Shown here: positions 9,389-19,108 of the stretch, in pieces
Layout of the letters: each line of letters opens with the position of its first letter
How positions within the stretch are numbered: the stretch's first letter is position 1
NCBI GenBank assembly: GCA_022841705.1
Contig: JALHQZ010000001.1
Coordinates: 1,364,001-1,428,000, forward strand
Direction: 5' to 3'
DNA: 64,000 nt
DNA from: Pirellulales bacterium
GTDB lineage: Bacteria > Planctomycetota > Planctomycetia > Pirellulales > Lacipirellulaceae
Notes under the pieces: generated by a model
Database searches by the model: none
Told to the model about the DNA's origin: nothing
What the model saw: the letters and a program-made list of their open reading frames with translations, nothing else
Made by a program: the position numbers and the translations under genes

Positions 9389-11152
9389 CTAACGCCGCCG
9401 CACTGGTGACGCCGCGATGCGAGCCGGTTTCGACGTGACGGCTGGCTCGTCACCCAACTCCGCAAACGCCGCATCGCGCGAGGCGATCAGCAAATCACGT
9501 TGCGTCGTAGAGTTGGCCGCACTGACGGCGACGGTGGCGCTCGCCACCGGTTGCACAAACGGCGAGCGGCGCGCGGGGGAAGCGGCAATTGGCGCTGGCG
9601 TCACGTTGTAGCGCGTGCGCCAGTAGGTGTAATCCGCCGCGTCGATGACGCCGTCGTTATTGCCGTCAGCCGCGAGGTTGATCGCGGAGCCGAAGTCCTT
9701 CCGCCAGACTTCAAAGTCAGCGAGATCGACGATGCCGTTGCGGTTGTAATCGCCGGGGGTGGCGGGTGGGGTGGCGATGGAGAGGGAGTAAAGCTCCTGG
9801 CCGACACCGGGCGTGGTCGCTCTGAAAAACAGTCGGTCCCCAACGACAGTGAGTGCCACAGGGTTCGATGATTCTGGTCCTGCATAAAGGTCGCGCAATA
9901 TGACGGTCCCAAGTTCACTTCCATCACTGCGCCAAAGCTCTGTTCCATTGGTGCCATCGCTGCCGGCGAAATACAGAGTTCCCTTGATATCCCACATGGT
10001 AATAGCAAGTGGATTTGAATTAGTGTTTAGACGCACACCGACGCCTTTCACCTTCGCCGTGCCTGCCGCGGTGCCGTCGGTTTTCCAGAGCGCGCTCCCG
10101 CTCGATCCATCACTGGTAACGAAATACAGGGTATTTTCGACTTCGCGAGGTAGCGAAACGGCGATAGTTCGGAAGGGCAGACCGCCCTCAAAGAAGAGAC
10201 TTGTGAACGACACCGTTCCTGCACTCGTTCCATCACTTTTCCAAAGTTCTCGCTGATGCCAGAAGTAGAGCGTGCCACCGACGTTCGTGGGACTCAAGTA
10301 GTCGGATTGCAGTCCCCCAGTGAATGTCCTAACAAGGACAGTACCGGTCGAAGTGCCATTGGTTTTCCAAAGCGCTCGCCCATTTGTTCCATCGTTAGCT
10401 GAGAAGTGGAGTGAGCCGCCCACATTGATTAAACTTTGCGGATCTGAGCCGAGCGCGCCTGGCCTTACATCTCTGACTAAAACGGTTCCATTCACTTGGC
10501 CGTTGCTTTTCCACAACTCATGGCCACTGGCCGCGTTGGAGGCGGTGAAATAAAGCACTCCGCCGATGTTGACGAAGTTCTGAGTGAAAGTAAGGTTGGC
10601 ACTTGCAGAGAGCCGAACGGTACCGCTCGTGGTTCCGTCGCTTTTCCATAGTAAGGGAAATGAGGTGCTGTCACCCGCGGCAAAGAACAGCGTTCCATTC
10701 ACGTTGGTCAATCGCGCCAAGGTGGGAGGCAGGGTAAGAACGTCGGAAATATCTTTGAATTTTACAGTGCCCGCCTCTGTGCCATCGCTCTTCCAAAGGT
10801 CGTGGCCAGTCACTCCATCGTTTGCACTGAAGTAGAGCGTGCCGTTAACATTCGTCAAAAAGCGCGTGTTGCTCCCTTCTGCGCCCGGCCGAATGTCTTT
10901 GACGCGAACCGTACCGGCCGTAGTGCCATCGCTCTTCCAGAGTTCGGCGCCGGCGACTCCATCTGTCGCGACAAAAAATAGAGTGCTGCCGACTTGCACC
11001 ATTTCTTGCGGAGCGGAACTCGCTTCACCTGCGCGAATATCCTTCAATAGCGCCAAATCCGCTGCGAGCATCTCTCGCGATTCCAGCGCTTCAAACCGTA
11101 GCGAGCGACCAGCGCGTCGGCCGTTACCAGAACCATCGTGGCGAAGAGACAT
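9389..11152 (-). CDS. secreted ELWxxDGT-repeat protein with LEPR-XLL leader and dockerin
   Basis: 587 aa from the ATG at 11152. A longer frame opens at 11260, but the export region starts with MSLRHDGSG and leads directly into a LEPR-XLL-like motif (LRFEALESREMLAAD, residues 18-32), a planctomycete surface-protein leader. About eight repeats of the form LWKSDGT-x-GTV follow and should build a beta-propeller-like fold. Residues about 467-516 form a dockerin type I domain with two EF-hand-like loops (DYNRNGIVDLADF and DGNNDGVIDAADY). The last 71 residues are low-complexity. It is probably cell-surface or extracellular. The function is unknown; the dockerin suggests calcium binding or attachment. 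Confidence 0.88.
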   Translation of the reverse strand: MSLRHDGSGNGRRAGRSLRFEALESREMLAADLALLKDIRAGEASSAPQEMVQVGSTLFFVATDGVAGAELWKSDGTTAGTVRVKDIRPGAEGSNTRFLTNVNGTLYFSANDGVTGHDLWKSDGTEAGTVKFKDISDVLTLPPTLARLTNVNGTLFFAAGDSTSFPLLWKSDGTTSGTVRLSASANLTFTQNFVNIGGVLYFTASNAASGHELWKSNGQVNGTVLVRDVRPGALGSDPQSLINVGGSLHFSANDGTNGRALWKTNGTSTGTVLVRTFTGGLQSDYLSPTNVGGTLYFWHQRELWKSDGTSAGTVSFTSLFFEGGLPFRTIAVSLPREVENTLYFVTSDGSSGSALWKTDGTAAGTAKVKGVGVRLNTNSNPLAITMWDIKGTLYFAGSDGTNGTELWRSDGSELGTVILRDLYAGPESSNPVALTVVGDRLFFRATTPGVGQELYSLSIATPPATPGDYNRNGIVDLADFEVWRKDFGSAINLAADGNNDGVIDAADYTYWRTRYNVTPAPIAASPARRSPFVQPVASATVAVSAANSTTQRDLLIASRDAAFAELGDEPAVTSKPARIAASPVRRR

Positions 11153-11535
11153 CGGGCCAAACTCCAACTGTTGGATGGGGCCGCGCGGGCCGGCGCCGAG
11201 GGGTGCGAAGTTCCCCCATCGTACACCCCCGTTACGAGCCACACAACAACGCGTTGTCAACCCTTATTTGTGGCCACCCCCCGAAAGAATTTATTTCCAA
11301 AGAATTTCGCAATCGCTCTAGAATGTGGCCACCTGCTACTGTACAAACAAATACGCATGCTTCACCAGCGCCGCCACGAGCGGAATGCAGGAGGGTTCAG
11401 CGAATGCCGGCGCGGCCGCGACGGCGAACCACCACTCCTGCGTTTCGGGATCCAGGCCAGTGTGAGGTGTGTGCGGGATTGGGAGCCAACTGGTCAGGGC
11501 CTCCGCGCACGGTAATTGGTCCGTCGCGAAAGGTG

Positions 11536-11553
11536 GGGCGACATCTGTCGCCC
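11536..11553. repeat. hairpin GGGCGACA/TGTCGCCC
   Basis: Perfect 8-bp stem with a 2-nt centre, the first of four hairpins in the 11.5-11.9 kb gap. Confidence 0.75.
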
Positions 11554-11583
11554 GGCTCGTTCCCAGTCCCGCGCGTGAGTTGC

Positions 11584-11599
11584 GATGAGGCGCCTCATC
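11584..11599. repeat. 16-bp perfect palindrome
   Basis: GATGAGGCGCCTCATC reads the same on both strands with no spacer. It could be an operator-like site or part of the palindrome cluster. No regulator is encoded nearby. Confidence 0.7.
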
Positions 11600-11650
11600 A
11601 AACGTTCGCTCCCGCGTTTCGGAGTGAACCAAGAGTGACGTCAATTGATT

Positions 11651-11706
11651 GAAATCTCCGAGCAAGGCCTCGGGCGATTCGTCGCCCGAGGCGCTCGAGA
11701 TTTCAT
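11651..11706. repeat. long hairpin with TTCG loop
   Basis: The inner stem GCCTCGGGCGA/TCGCCCGAGGC (11667-11692) is perfect over 11 bp around a TTCG loop. Outer arms GAAATCTC and AGATTTC extend the dyad to about 56 bp. No T-run follows on either strand, so it looks like a repeat unit and not a terminator. Confidence 0.8.
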
Positions 11707-11811
11707 CCAACCAACAATCCGGCCCGCCGCCAGATTGGTCGGCGAACAGGCCCCACAACACAAACCCCACGCGTTCGAGCCGCGCCCGTCGGGAAGCGGA
11801 GCAACAGACGC

Positions 11812-11856
11812 AAAAAAACTCACCCCGGTCCATCGCAAGCGATGACCGGGGCGAGT
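11812..11856 (-). terminator. strong minus-strand intrinsic terminator without an assigned gene
   Basis: Read on the minus strand, ACTC-CCCCGGT-CATCGC pairs across a 2-nt loop with GCGATG-ACCGGGG-GAGT (one bulged base and one mismatch) and is followed by seven T residues. No minus-strand coding sequence precedes it, since the next gene to the right starts on the plus strand at 12152. A small RNA ending here is possible. Confidence 0.65.
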
Positions 11857-12151
11857 CAGGGGTTTTCGTTAAGTGATTCGGAGCAAGCCAGATCGGCGCC
11901 GCTACGCCGCGAACCTCGTTTCACCAACGCGTTCAAGTCGCGGGCGCTGATAATTCATTTGTTTTGGGCGACTGTTTTGCAGAGTCTGCGGAATAAGTCG
12001 CGAAAGGATCGTTGAATTGAAGTCTCCACGGCTATTTCATCCAGCTAAGAACAACGCAATTACACCCTGTGAAAGTTTACCCGCCTTCGACTACAATCCA
12101 GCACCGAACCGCCGGTGTGCTCCTTCGGTTGCAGCTCGTTTGGAGATTGGC

Positions 12152-13441
12152 ATGGTGACAACTTACGGCTACCCGGCCGCGCGCAGGGTGGGGCGAGTGG
12201 CGCTTCTTTTCGGTTTCGCGTTCGCAATTGGTTGCGAGCAACCGCAGGTCGAACGCGAAGTCCCGGTTCGACCGGTGAAAACGCTTGTCGTCACAGCGGG
12301 CGATTCGCCGCACACCCGCACCTTTCCCGGCGTGATTGAAGCCTCCCGCCGAGTGGAGCTGGCGTTTCAGGCGCCGGGGTTGATCGTGAGTTTGCCCGTG
12401 AAAGCGGGGCAAAAGGTCGCCAAAGGCGAAGTCATCGCGCAGCTTCGGACCGAAGAGTTTGAAGCCCGCCTCAAATCATTGCAGGGCCAGCTCGATCGCG
12501 CGCGGGCGAATCTCACCGCGCTCCAAGCTGGCGAACGTCCCGAAGAGCGGCTGCGGCGGGAAGCCGAAGTTCGGGCGGCGAACGCGCGACTCTCCAGTGC
12601 GCGGGCCGAACTCAATCGCGTCCGGCCGCTGATGGAACGGCGGATCATTCCGCGAGCCGAGTTCGACGAAATCGAGGCGGCCTATCGCGTGGCGGTGGAA
12701 GCTCAGCAGTCCGCGCAGCAAATGGCGGAGAAGGGAGTCGCCGGTCGCGAAGAGGATATTGTCGCCCAGCAAGGCGAAGTCCGCGGGCTGGAAGGGCGGC
12801 TCGTCGAAGCGAATCTGCAACTGCAAGACACCACGCTGCGGGCGCCGTACGACGGCGTGATCGCTGAACGCTTTGTGGAAGAGAACCAGAACGTCACCGC
12901 CAAGCAGCCGATTGTTCGCTTTCAAGATGTCGAAGAGATCGAAATCGTGATGGACGTCCCCGAAAGCGTCATGGCGGCGGACCTGCTGCGGGCCGAAGTA
13001 CTGGAACTGCAAGCCGAAGTTAGCGGGGCGCCGGGAATCACGTTTCCGGCGCGGATTGGTGAAATCGCTCAGGTCGCGGATCCCGTCACTCGCACCTTCA
13101 AAGTTCGAGCTGCCGCCAGGGCGCCTGATGGAATTCGCGCGCTGCCCGGCATGACCGCCAGCGTCACAATGAGTTATCGCCGCGCCAACGTGCTCGGCAT
13201 TCGCAAGCTGGTCCCCGTCGCTGCGGTGGCGAAGCGCGAGTCGGGCCAGCAAGTGGTGTGGGTCATCGGCGCCGATGGCGCCGTCGCCGCGCGGGAAGTT
13301 CAGGTCGGCGCGGTGGAAGGGGGCGAGATTGAAATCACCCAAGGCGTTGAACCGGGTGACCGCATCGCGATCGCCGGCGTCACGTTTCTGCGTGACGGCA
13401 TGAAGGTGCGCGATTTGGGCGACGCTCTAGGAGGCGGTTAA
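12152..13441 (+). CDS. RND efflux periplasmic adaptor (membrane fusion protein), lipoprotein
   Basis: 429 aa. The ATG at 12152 is chosen over an upstream frame because it has TGGAGAT before it and begins a lipoprotein signal with lipobox AIGC. The order is HlyD/AcrA-like: a beta-barrel/lipoyl half (VELAFQAPGLIVSLPVKAG), an alpha-helical hairpin near 90-200, the second lipoyl half (TTLRAPYDGVIAERFVEE), a beta-barrel, and a membrane-proximal domain. It bridges an inner-membrane RND pump to an outer-membrane channel. The pump gene follows after 4 bp, so the two are co-transcribed. No TolC-like gene is present in the window. Confidence 0.93.
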   Translation: MVTTYGYPAARRVGRVALLFGFAFAIGCEQPQVEREVPVRPVKTLVVTAGDSPHTRTFPGVIEASRRVELAFQAPGLIVSLPVKAGQKVAKGEVIAQLRTEEFEARLKSLQGQLDRARANLTALQAGERPEERLRREAEVRAANARLSSARAELNRVRPLMERRIIPRAEFDEIEAAYRVAVEAQQSAQQMAEKGVAGREEDIVAQQGEVRGLEGRLVEANLQLQDTTLRAPYDGVIAERFVEENQNVTAKQPIVRFQDVEEIEIVMDVPESVMAADLLRAEVLELQAEVSGAPGITFPARIGEIAQVADPVTRTFKVRAAARAPDGIRALPGMTASVTMSYRRANVLGIRKLVPVAAVAKRESGQQVVWVIGADGAVAAREVQVGAVEGGEIEITQGVEPGDRIAIAGVTFLRDGMKVRDLGDALGGG

Positions 13442-13445
13442 GTCC

Positions 13446-16400
13446 ATGAATCCCGGCGTTCTTTCTGTTCGCTTCGACCGCGTGGTCTACGTCGTGATGC
13501 TGCTCATGCTCTTGGGCGGCGCGATTGCGTACTTGCAGATGGGGCGGCTTGAAGACCCCGAGTTCACCATCAAGGAAGCACTCATCGTCACGCCGTACCC
13601 CGGCGCGAGCGCGGCCGAAGTCGCTAAAGAAGTTTCCAACCCGATTGAAACAGCCTGCCAGAAGATGGGCCAATTGCTGCGGGTGGAATCGCAATCGACC
13701 CGCGGGATATCGATCGTGCGCGCGGTGATCCAGGACCGCTACCATCGCGAAGCAATTCCCCAGGTGTGGGATGAACTGCGGCGAAAAATTGTGGACGTGC
13801 AGCCCCAACTTCCGCCCTCCGTGCGCGGCAATTCGCAGGTGGTCGATAACTTCGGCGATGTCTTCGGCATCTTCCTCGCCATCACCGGCGACGGTTACAC
13901 GCAGCCCGAACTGCGTCGCTACGCCGAGTTTTTGCGGCGGGAATTGCTCCTTGCGCCGAACGTGAAAAGCGTCGAGCTCTTTGGCGAGCAGCGGGAAGTG
14001 GCGTTCCTGGAAATCTCGCGGCAACGGCTGTCCCAACTCGGCCTCAACGAGGACCAAATCTACAGCCAACTGCAAGCCAAAAACATCGCTGCGGACGGCG
14101 GCCGCGTGCGCGTGGGGACCGAGCATTTGGTGCTTGATCCACAAGGAAGTTTTAGTTCCGTCGACGAAATGCTCGACGTGGTGATTGGCTCCGATCAATC
14201 CGGCCGGCAGTTGTTTCTGCGCGATGTTGCCACCATTGTGCGCGACAATCAAGACCCGCCCCGCCGCCTGCTGCGCTACGATGGCCAGGCTGCGGTCGGA
14301 CTGGGCATCTCCACCATCCAAGGCGGCAACGTGGTGGTGATGGGCGAAGCCGTCCGCAAGAAGCTGGCCGAACTTGAGCAACACCAGCCCATCGGCGTGG
14401 AAATTGGCGAGATCAATTTCCAGCCCGAAGCGGTGACCGAAGCCACCAACGAGTTCATGTTCAATCTCGGCAAGGCGGTGTCGATTGTCGTGGTGGTGCT
14501 GCTGCTGACGATGGGCCGGCAAACGGGGCTGATTATCGGCGCCGTGCTGTTCCTAACCATCATGGCGACGTTCCTGGTGATGTTCCTCAAGGGCGATCTG
14601 CTGATGGAGCGGATCTCCCTCGGCGCGCTCATCATCGCGCTGTGTATGCTCACCGATAACGCGATCATCGTGATTGAAGGGATCAAGGTCGGCATCGAAT
14701 CGGGGCAAGATAAACTGGAAGTCGTCCGCAAGGTGGTCGCCCAAAACCAGTGGCCACTGTTCGGCGCCACGGCGATTGGCATCATCGCATTCGCGGCGAT
14801 CGGGCTGTCGGAAGATAGTTCGGGCGAGTACTGCAATTCACTCTTCTGGGTGATTCTCATTTCGCTCACGCTGAGCTGGTTTTCGTCCGTCACCATCACG
14901 CCACTGCTGAGTTACCTCTCGTTCCGTCCGCGCACAGAGACCAGCGGCGCGCCGAGCGATCCCTACGGCGGCTTTCTGTTTCGCTTCTACCGCGGGCTCT
15001 TGGCGACGGCGCTCAAGTTTCGCTACGTCGTGGTGCTGCTCTGCATCGGGCTGTTCATCGCCGCGATTTACGGCTTCACCTTGGTGAACCAGAGCTTCTT
15101 CCCCCCCGCGACACGGCCGCAGTTTATGGTTGATGCGTTCCTTCCCGCCGGCGTACACATTCGCCAGTCCGAAGCGTTCGCCGCCGAACTGGAAAAGTAC
15201 ATCAAGGAGCAGGAGGGCGTGACGCACGTCACCACGTTTGTCGGCGGTGGCGGCTTGCGATTCCTTTTAGTCTATTCGCCGGAGCTCGAAAACCGCGCGT
15301 TCGTGCAGTTCCTGGTTGACGTCGAGGATTGGCGCACGATTGACGCGCTGCTCACAAAGATCCAGGCGCATCTCGACGCTGAACATCCCGACGCAAACGC
15401 GATTGCTAAGAAGTTTATGCTCGGCCCCGGCCAAGGAGGTCGCATTCAAGCCCGGTTCCAAGGGCCCGATCCCGCCGTGCTGCGCGAGCTGGGCGCCGAA
15501 GCGCGGCGGATCATCGAGACCGATGGCGGCGCCCTCTGCATCCGCAGTGATTGGCGCGAACGCGAGAAAGTCCTCCGGCCCGATTTGCTCGAACAACAAG
15601 CGCGGCGCAACGGCCTCACGCGCGTGGAAGTCGCCCAAGTACTGCAAACCAGTTTTGAAGGCCGGCCGGTTGGCTTTTACCGTGAGCCGGGCGGCGCCGG
15701 CGCGGGCGTGTATCCGCAGGAGTCGCGGTTGATTCCGATCATAGCGCGGCCGCCGCAAGCCGAGCGCGAAGATGTCGGCATCCTCGGCAGTTTGCAAATC
15801 TGGAGCCCCGTCGCCGGCCGGATGATTCCGCTCAGCCAAGTGGTCTCGGGTTCCGAGATTGCGTGGGAAGACCCCGTGGTGATGCGCCGCGACCGCTTCC
15901 CCACGCTCACGGTCCATGCCGACCCGCGCTCCGGTTTGCCGAGCCAACTCTTCCGCCGCGTGCGGGCCGACATCGAAGCGATCGAGTTGCCGCCGGGCTA
16001 CGGGTTCCAATGGGGGGGCGAGTACGAAGATTCTCGCAACGCTCAAGCGGCGCTCGCCAAACCGTTGCCCTACGCGCTCGCGCTGATGGTGTTCATAGTG
16101 GTCTGCCTCTTCAACTCGCTGCGGACCACGCTCTTGATTTGGCTCATCATGCCGCTAGCGATTATCGGCGTCACGGCGGGGCTGTTGCTCACGGGCATGC
16201 CGTTCGGTTTCATGGCGCTATTGGGCGTGCTTGCGCTCGGCGGCGAACTCATCAAGAACCAAATCGTCGTGCTCAGCAAAGTGCTCACCGAAATCGAGTC
16301 CGGTAAGCACCCGTACAACGCGATTCTCGACGGTTGCGTCAGCAAGTCACGCCCGGTCTGCATGGTGGTGGCGACGACCGTGCTCGGCATGATTCCGCTC

Positions 16401-16547
16401 CTGCAAGACCCCTTCTTCGGTTCGATGGCAGTCTGCATTATGTTCGGCCTCTCATTCGCGGCGATGCTCTCGCTGCTGGTGACGCCAGTGCTCTATGCGA
16501 TCTTTTTCAACATCCATCCGCCCGCCGCGGATGCGAGCAGTTCCTAA
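13446..16547 (+). CDS. RND-family multidrug/solute efflux pump, inner-membrane subunit
   Basis: 1033 aa, the standard length for AcrB/MexB-type (HAE1) pumps, with TM1 near residues 12-30, a large periplasmic loop, the TM2-6 block, a second large loop and TM8-12. The TM4 proton-relay motif reads CMLTDNAIIVIEG: the second acidic residue of the AcrB DD pair is kept while the first is Thr, as in a number of other RND subfamilies. It forms a tripartite exporter with the adaptor encoded 4 bp upstream. The substrate is unknown. The AbgT gene follows 46 bp later and may be read from the same transcript. Confidence 0.94.
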   Translation: MNPGVLSVRFDRVVYVVMLLMLLGGAIAYLQMGRLEDPEFTIKEALIVTPYPGASAAEVAKEVSNPIETACQKMGQLLRVESQSTRGISIVRAVIQDRYHREAIPQVWDELRRKIVDVQPQLPPSVRGNSQVVDNFGDVFGIFLAITGDGYTQPELRRYAEFLRRELLLAPNVKSVELFGEQREVAFLEISRQRLSQLGLNEDQIYSQLQAKNIAADGGRVRVGTEHLVLDPQGSFSSVDEMLDVVIGSDQSGRQLFLRDVATIVRDNQDPPRRLLRYDGQAAVGLGISTIQGGNVVVMGEAVRKKLAELEQHQPIGVEIGEINFQPEAVTEATNEFMFNLGKAVSIVVVVLLLTMGRQTGLIIGAVLFLTIMATFLVMFLKGDLLMERISLGALIIALCMLTDNAIIVIEGIKVGIESGQDKLEVVRKVVAQNQWPLFGATAIGIIAFAAIGLSEDSSGEYCNSLFWVILISLTLSWFSSVTITPLLSYLSFRPRTETSGAPSDPYGGFLFRFYRGLLATALKFRYVVVLLCIGLFIAAIYGFTLVNQSFFPPATRPQFMVDAFLPAGVHIRQSEAFAAELEKYIKEQEGVTHVTTFVGGGGLRFLLVYSPELENRAFVQFLVDVEDWRTIDALLTKIQAHLDAEHPDANAIAKKFMLGPGQGGRIQARFQGPDPAVLRELGAEARRIIETDGGALCIRSDWREREKVLRPDLLEQQARRNGLTRVEVAQVLQTSFEGRPVGFYREPGGAGAGVYPQESRLIPIIARPPQAEREDVGILGSLQIWSPVAGRMIPLSQVVSGSEIAWEDPVVMRRDRFPTLTVHADPRSGLPSQLFRRVRADIEAIELPPGYGFQWGGEYEDSRNAQAALAKPLPYALALMVFIVVCLFNSLRTTLLIWLIMPLAIIGVTAGLLLTGMPFGFMALLGVLALGGELIKNQIVVLSKVLTEIESGKHPYNAILDGCVSKSRPVCMVVATTVLGMIPLLQDPFFGSMAVCIMFGLSFAAMLSLLVTPVLYAIFFNIHPPAADASSS

Positions 16548-16593
16548 TCGACTTTTGGGCCTCCACTTCAACTCTGCAACCGTGAGCGGCAAC

Positions 16594-18129
16594 ATGAATC
16601 GCCAGCCCGATTCACCATCGACGCTCTTTGGGCGGGTGCTGAGTTTTGTCGAGCGCGTCGGCAATCGCGCGCCGCATCCGGCAGTGCTGTTCGGCCTGCT
16701 CCTCGTTGGTGTCGTCCTGCTGTCGCACTTGCTCGCGTGGCGAGGGGTGAGCGTCACCTACGAACGGCTCAACATTGAAACGCATCTCACTGAAGAGGCC
16801 ACCACCGCGGTCAACAGCTTGCTATCGGCGGACGGCATTCGGTTTATCTTCACGTCGGTGGTGTCGAACTTCATCACTTTCGGCCCGGTGGGCATTATCG
16901 TCGTCGCGATGATCGGCATTGGCCTCGCCGAACGCTCCGGGTTGATCCAAGCCCTCATTCGCAAGATCGTGCTGGTGGCGCCGCCGAGCACCATCACCGC
17001 GATTGTCGTCACGCTCGGGCTGCTTTCGAGCATCGCCTCCGACGCTGGCTACTTAGTGCTGATTCCGCTCGGCGCCACGGCGTTCCACAGCTTGGGGCGG
17101 CATCCGCTAGCCGGTCTGGCGGCGGCGTTCGCGGGGGTTGCGGCGGCGTTCGGCGCCAACTTTTTGGTGAAGCCAATCGACGGCATCCTGGCGGAAATGA
17201 CCACCGACGCGATTCACTTGGTCGATCCCGCTGCATCGGTCGATTTGATGTCCAACTTTTATTTTGGCGTCGCTTCGAGCGTGGTGCTCATCATCGTTTG
17301 CACCCTCGTTTCGAACTGGATCGTCGAACCGCAACTCGGCAAGTACGAAGGCTCCGGGACCACGGGCGAGTCAGCACATCTTTCGACCCAAGAATCGCGC
17401 GGACTGCGCTTCGCGCTCCTGATGCTGCTCGCTTGGATCGGGGCGCTCGCGCTGCTCACGCTCCCTGCAGGAGCGCCGCTGCGGAACCCGGAAAGTGGCG
17501 AACTGATTGGCGACTCGCCGCTGATGAGCAGCCTAGTTTTTCTCATCATGCTCACGTTCCTACTCACTGGCATCGCGTACGGTTACGGCTCCGGAGCACT
17601 GCGCGGCGTGAACGCGATGATCGACGCGATCTCGAAGACGCTCGCCGACTTAGGTCCGCTGCTGTTTCTATTCTTCGTCATCAGTCAGTTTGTTGCGTAT
17701 TTTAACTACAGCAACATCGGCACGATTCTGGCCGTGTCGCTCGCGGACGTGCTGAAGGACGCGAACCTCAGCAGCGTCACATTACTGCTGGCATTTCTGC
17801 TGATTGGCGTGGTGATGAGCATCCCCGTCCCCAACATCTTGCCCAAGTGGGCCATCCTGGCGCCGGTCTTCGTGCCGCTGTTCATGAAGCTCGGCGTCGA
17901 TCCCGATGCCGTGCTCGCCGCCTATCGCGTAAGCGATTCGCCGCCGAACGTCATCAATCCGCTGCTGCCGCACTTCGCGCTGGTGGTGGGATTTACCCAG
18001 CGGTGGCAGAAAGACGCCGGCGTCGGCACCGTGGTGGCGATGATGCTCCCCTATGCGGCCGCCACGTTCATCGCCTGGACTGCGCTTTTCTTTGCCTGGT
18101 ACTTGCTGGACCTTCCGTTCGGGCCATAA
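16594..18129 (+). CDS. AbgT-family transporter (copy 1)
   Basis: 511 aa from the ATG at 16594, where GRVLSFVERVGNRAPHP matches the conserved AbgT N-terminus. The frame is open upstream to 16495 but that part overlaps the pump gene. About eleven TM segments, with SDAGYLVLIPLGATAFHSLGR-type and AYRVSDSPPNVINPLLPHFA-type regions typical of the family. E. coli AbgT imports p-aminobenzoyl-glutamate; other members export sulfonamides. A paralog with the same architecture lies at 21999-23624 on the other strand. The position just after an efflux pump leaves import or export open. Confidence 0.92.
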   Translation: MNRQPDSPSTLFGRVLSFVERVGNRAPHPAVLFGLLLVGVVLLSHLLAWRGVSVTYERLNIETHLTEEATTAVNSLLSADGIRFIFTSVVSNFITFGPVGIIVVAMIGIGLAERSGLIQALIRKIVLVAPPSTITAIVVTLGLLSSIASDAGYLVLIPLGATAFHSLGRHPLAGLAAAFAGVAAAFGANFLVKPIDGILAEMTTDAIHLVDPAASVDLMSNFYFGVASSVVLIIVCTLVSNWIVEPQLGKYEGSGTTGESAHLSTQESRGLRFALLMLLAWIGALALLTLPAGAPLRNPESGELIGDSPLMSSLVFLIMLTFLLTGIAYGYGSGALRGVNAMIDAISKTLADLGPLLFLFFVISQFVAYFNYSNIGTILAVSLADVLKDANLSSVTLLLAFLLIGVVMSIPVPNILPKWAILAPVFVPLFMKLGVDPDAVLAAYRVSDSPPNVINPLLPHFALVVGFTQRWQKDAGVGTVVAMMLPYAAATFIAWTALFFAWYLLDLPFGP

Positions 18130-18144
18130 CTGGCGCCAAAGAGT

Positions 18145-18297
18145 AAAAACTTAACCACAGATCGCACAGAGGAAACAGAGGAGAAAGTTCTTGTCGCAAG
18201 CATTCGATTTTTGGAGAGCTGGAAGGAAGCGATTGACGGATTGAGTGAATCCCTTCTCCCCCTGTCCTCTCTGTGCCCTCTGTGGTTAAGCGTTTTT
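18145..18297. repeat. two-armed dyad repeat (AACCACAGAG type)
   Basis: The left arm at about 18145-18186 (ACTTAACCACAGATCGCACA and on) and the right arm at about 18254-18297 (ending CTCTGTGGTTAAGCGTTTTT) are imperfect inverse copies about 67 bp apart. It fills most of the 220-bp spacer between the AbgT and DUF502 genes. Confidence 0.8.
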
Positions 18298-18349
18298 GCC
18301 GTAGAATGTTTACTGAGCTTTCTCACGTTTATTTGTGGAAAATCCTCAC

Positions 18350-19054
18350 ATGCCTGCTCCGCAAGAACCAACCGCCACTTGGCAACGACTGTCGCAAGTC
18401 TTTCTCACCGGCGTGGTGGCGATCTTGCCGCTCGCGCTCACCATCGCCGTGCTCGGCTGGATCGTGGGACTGGTCTACAGCTTTGCGGGGCCGGGGAGCA
18501 TCTGCGGTCGGTTTTTCCGCTCGATTGGCATGTCGGTCGTTGCCTGCGAGGCGACCGCCTACATCATCGGCGTCGTGGTGGCGGTGCTCACAGTCTTCGG
18601 CTTAGGCGCGCTCATCGAACATGGCGCCATCAAGCGATTTCGCAGCGCGTTCGATAACGTGCTGCACCGCGTGCCTGTGCTGGGAACCGTGTATGATGCC
18701 TCCAAGCAGATGACCAGCATCTTTGAGCCGAACCCCGAGTCGCTCAAGAGCATGACCCCCGTCATGTGCTACTTCGGCCCCAACCGCGATGCGGGGATGC
18801 CGGCGCTCATGCCCACCCCTGAGCTAGTGCGTCTGGGCGGCAAGGAGTATCACATCGTCATCATCCCCACGGCCCCGGTGCCGTTCGGCGGCGCACTGCT
18901 GATGCTCGAGAAGAGCTGGGTCCAACCGGCGCCGTGCGGACTCGATGAACTGATCGGAATCTATATGTCGATGGGCGTCACGGCGCCACGCAGCTTGAAC
19001 GACTCCGACGGCCAAGAAGCGACGCCGAACAATTCACAAGCGGCGCTGACCTAA
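18350..19054 (+). CDS. DUF502 family membrane protein
   Basis: 234 aa. Two strong TM segments lie in the first 80 residues (FLTGVVAILPLALTIAVLGW, and a second around YIIGVVVAVLTVFGLGALI), followed by a soluble C-terminal half with the family-typical HIVIIPTAPVPFGGALLMLE. The ATG at 18350 is used; a GTG at 18335 would add only five residues. DUF502 proteins are widespread in bacteria and plants but have no well-defined biochemical role. It is followed by the DUF3611 gene after 54 bp, so the two are probably co-transcribed. Confidence 0.9.
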   Translation: MPAPQEPTATWQRLSQVFLTGVVAILPLALTIAVLGWIVGLVYSFAGPGSICGRFFRSIGMSVVACEATAYIIGVVVAVLTVFGLGALIEHGAIKRFRSAFDNVLHRVPVLGTVYDASKQMTSIFEPNPESLKSMTPVMCYFGPNRDAGMPALMPTPELVRLGGKEYHIVIIPTAPVPFGGALLMLEKSWVQPAPCGLDELIGIYMSMGVTAPRSLNDSDGQEATPNNSQAALT

Positions 19055-19108
19055 AGTTGGCACGCCTCGCATCAACACTTCAATCTCAACTCTAACGACA
19101 ACCATCCC

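Larger units (their letters stand above)
11153..12151. other. 1-kb gap with a cluster of palindromes
   Basis: No protein gene is credible here. A 165-codon minus frame at 11336-11833 reads through four hairpins and looks like chance. The right part carries perfect or near-perfect dyads at 11536-11553, 11584-11599, 11651-11706 and 11818-11856. The promoters of the divergent genes at 11152 (-) and 12152 (+) must also lie here, but no clear -35/-10 pair stands out. Confidence 0.7.

Noticed and set aside
11336..11833. 165-codon minus-strand frame in the 1-kb gap
   Set aside because: It starts inside a terminator hairpin and reads through three further palindromes, with no motif or SD.
13446..16547. 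Loss of one acidic residue in TM4 of the RND pump as a sign of inactivity
   Set aside because: The remaining Asp in the xDN arrangement occurs in many active RND proteins, so it is not evidence of loss.
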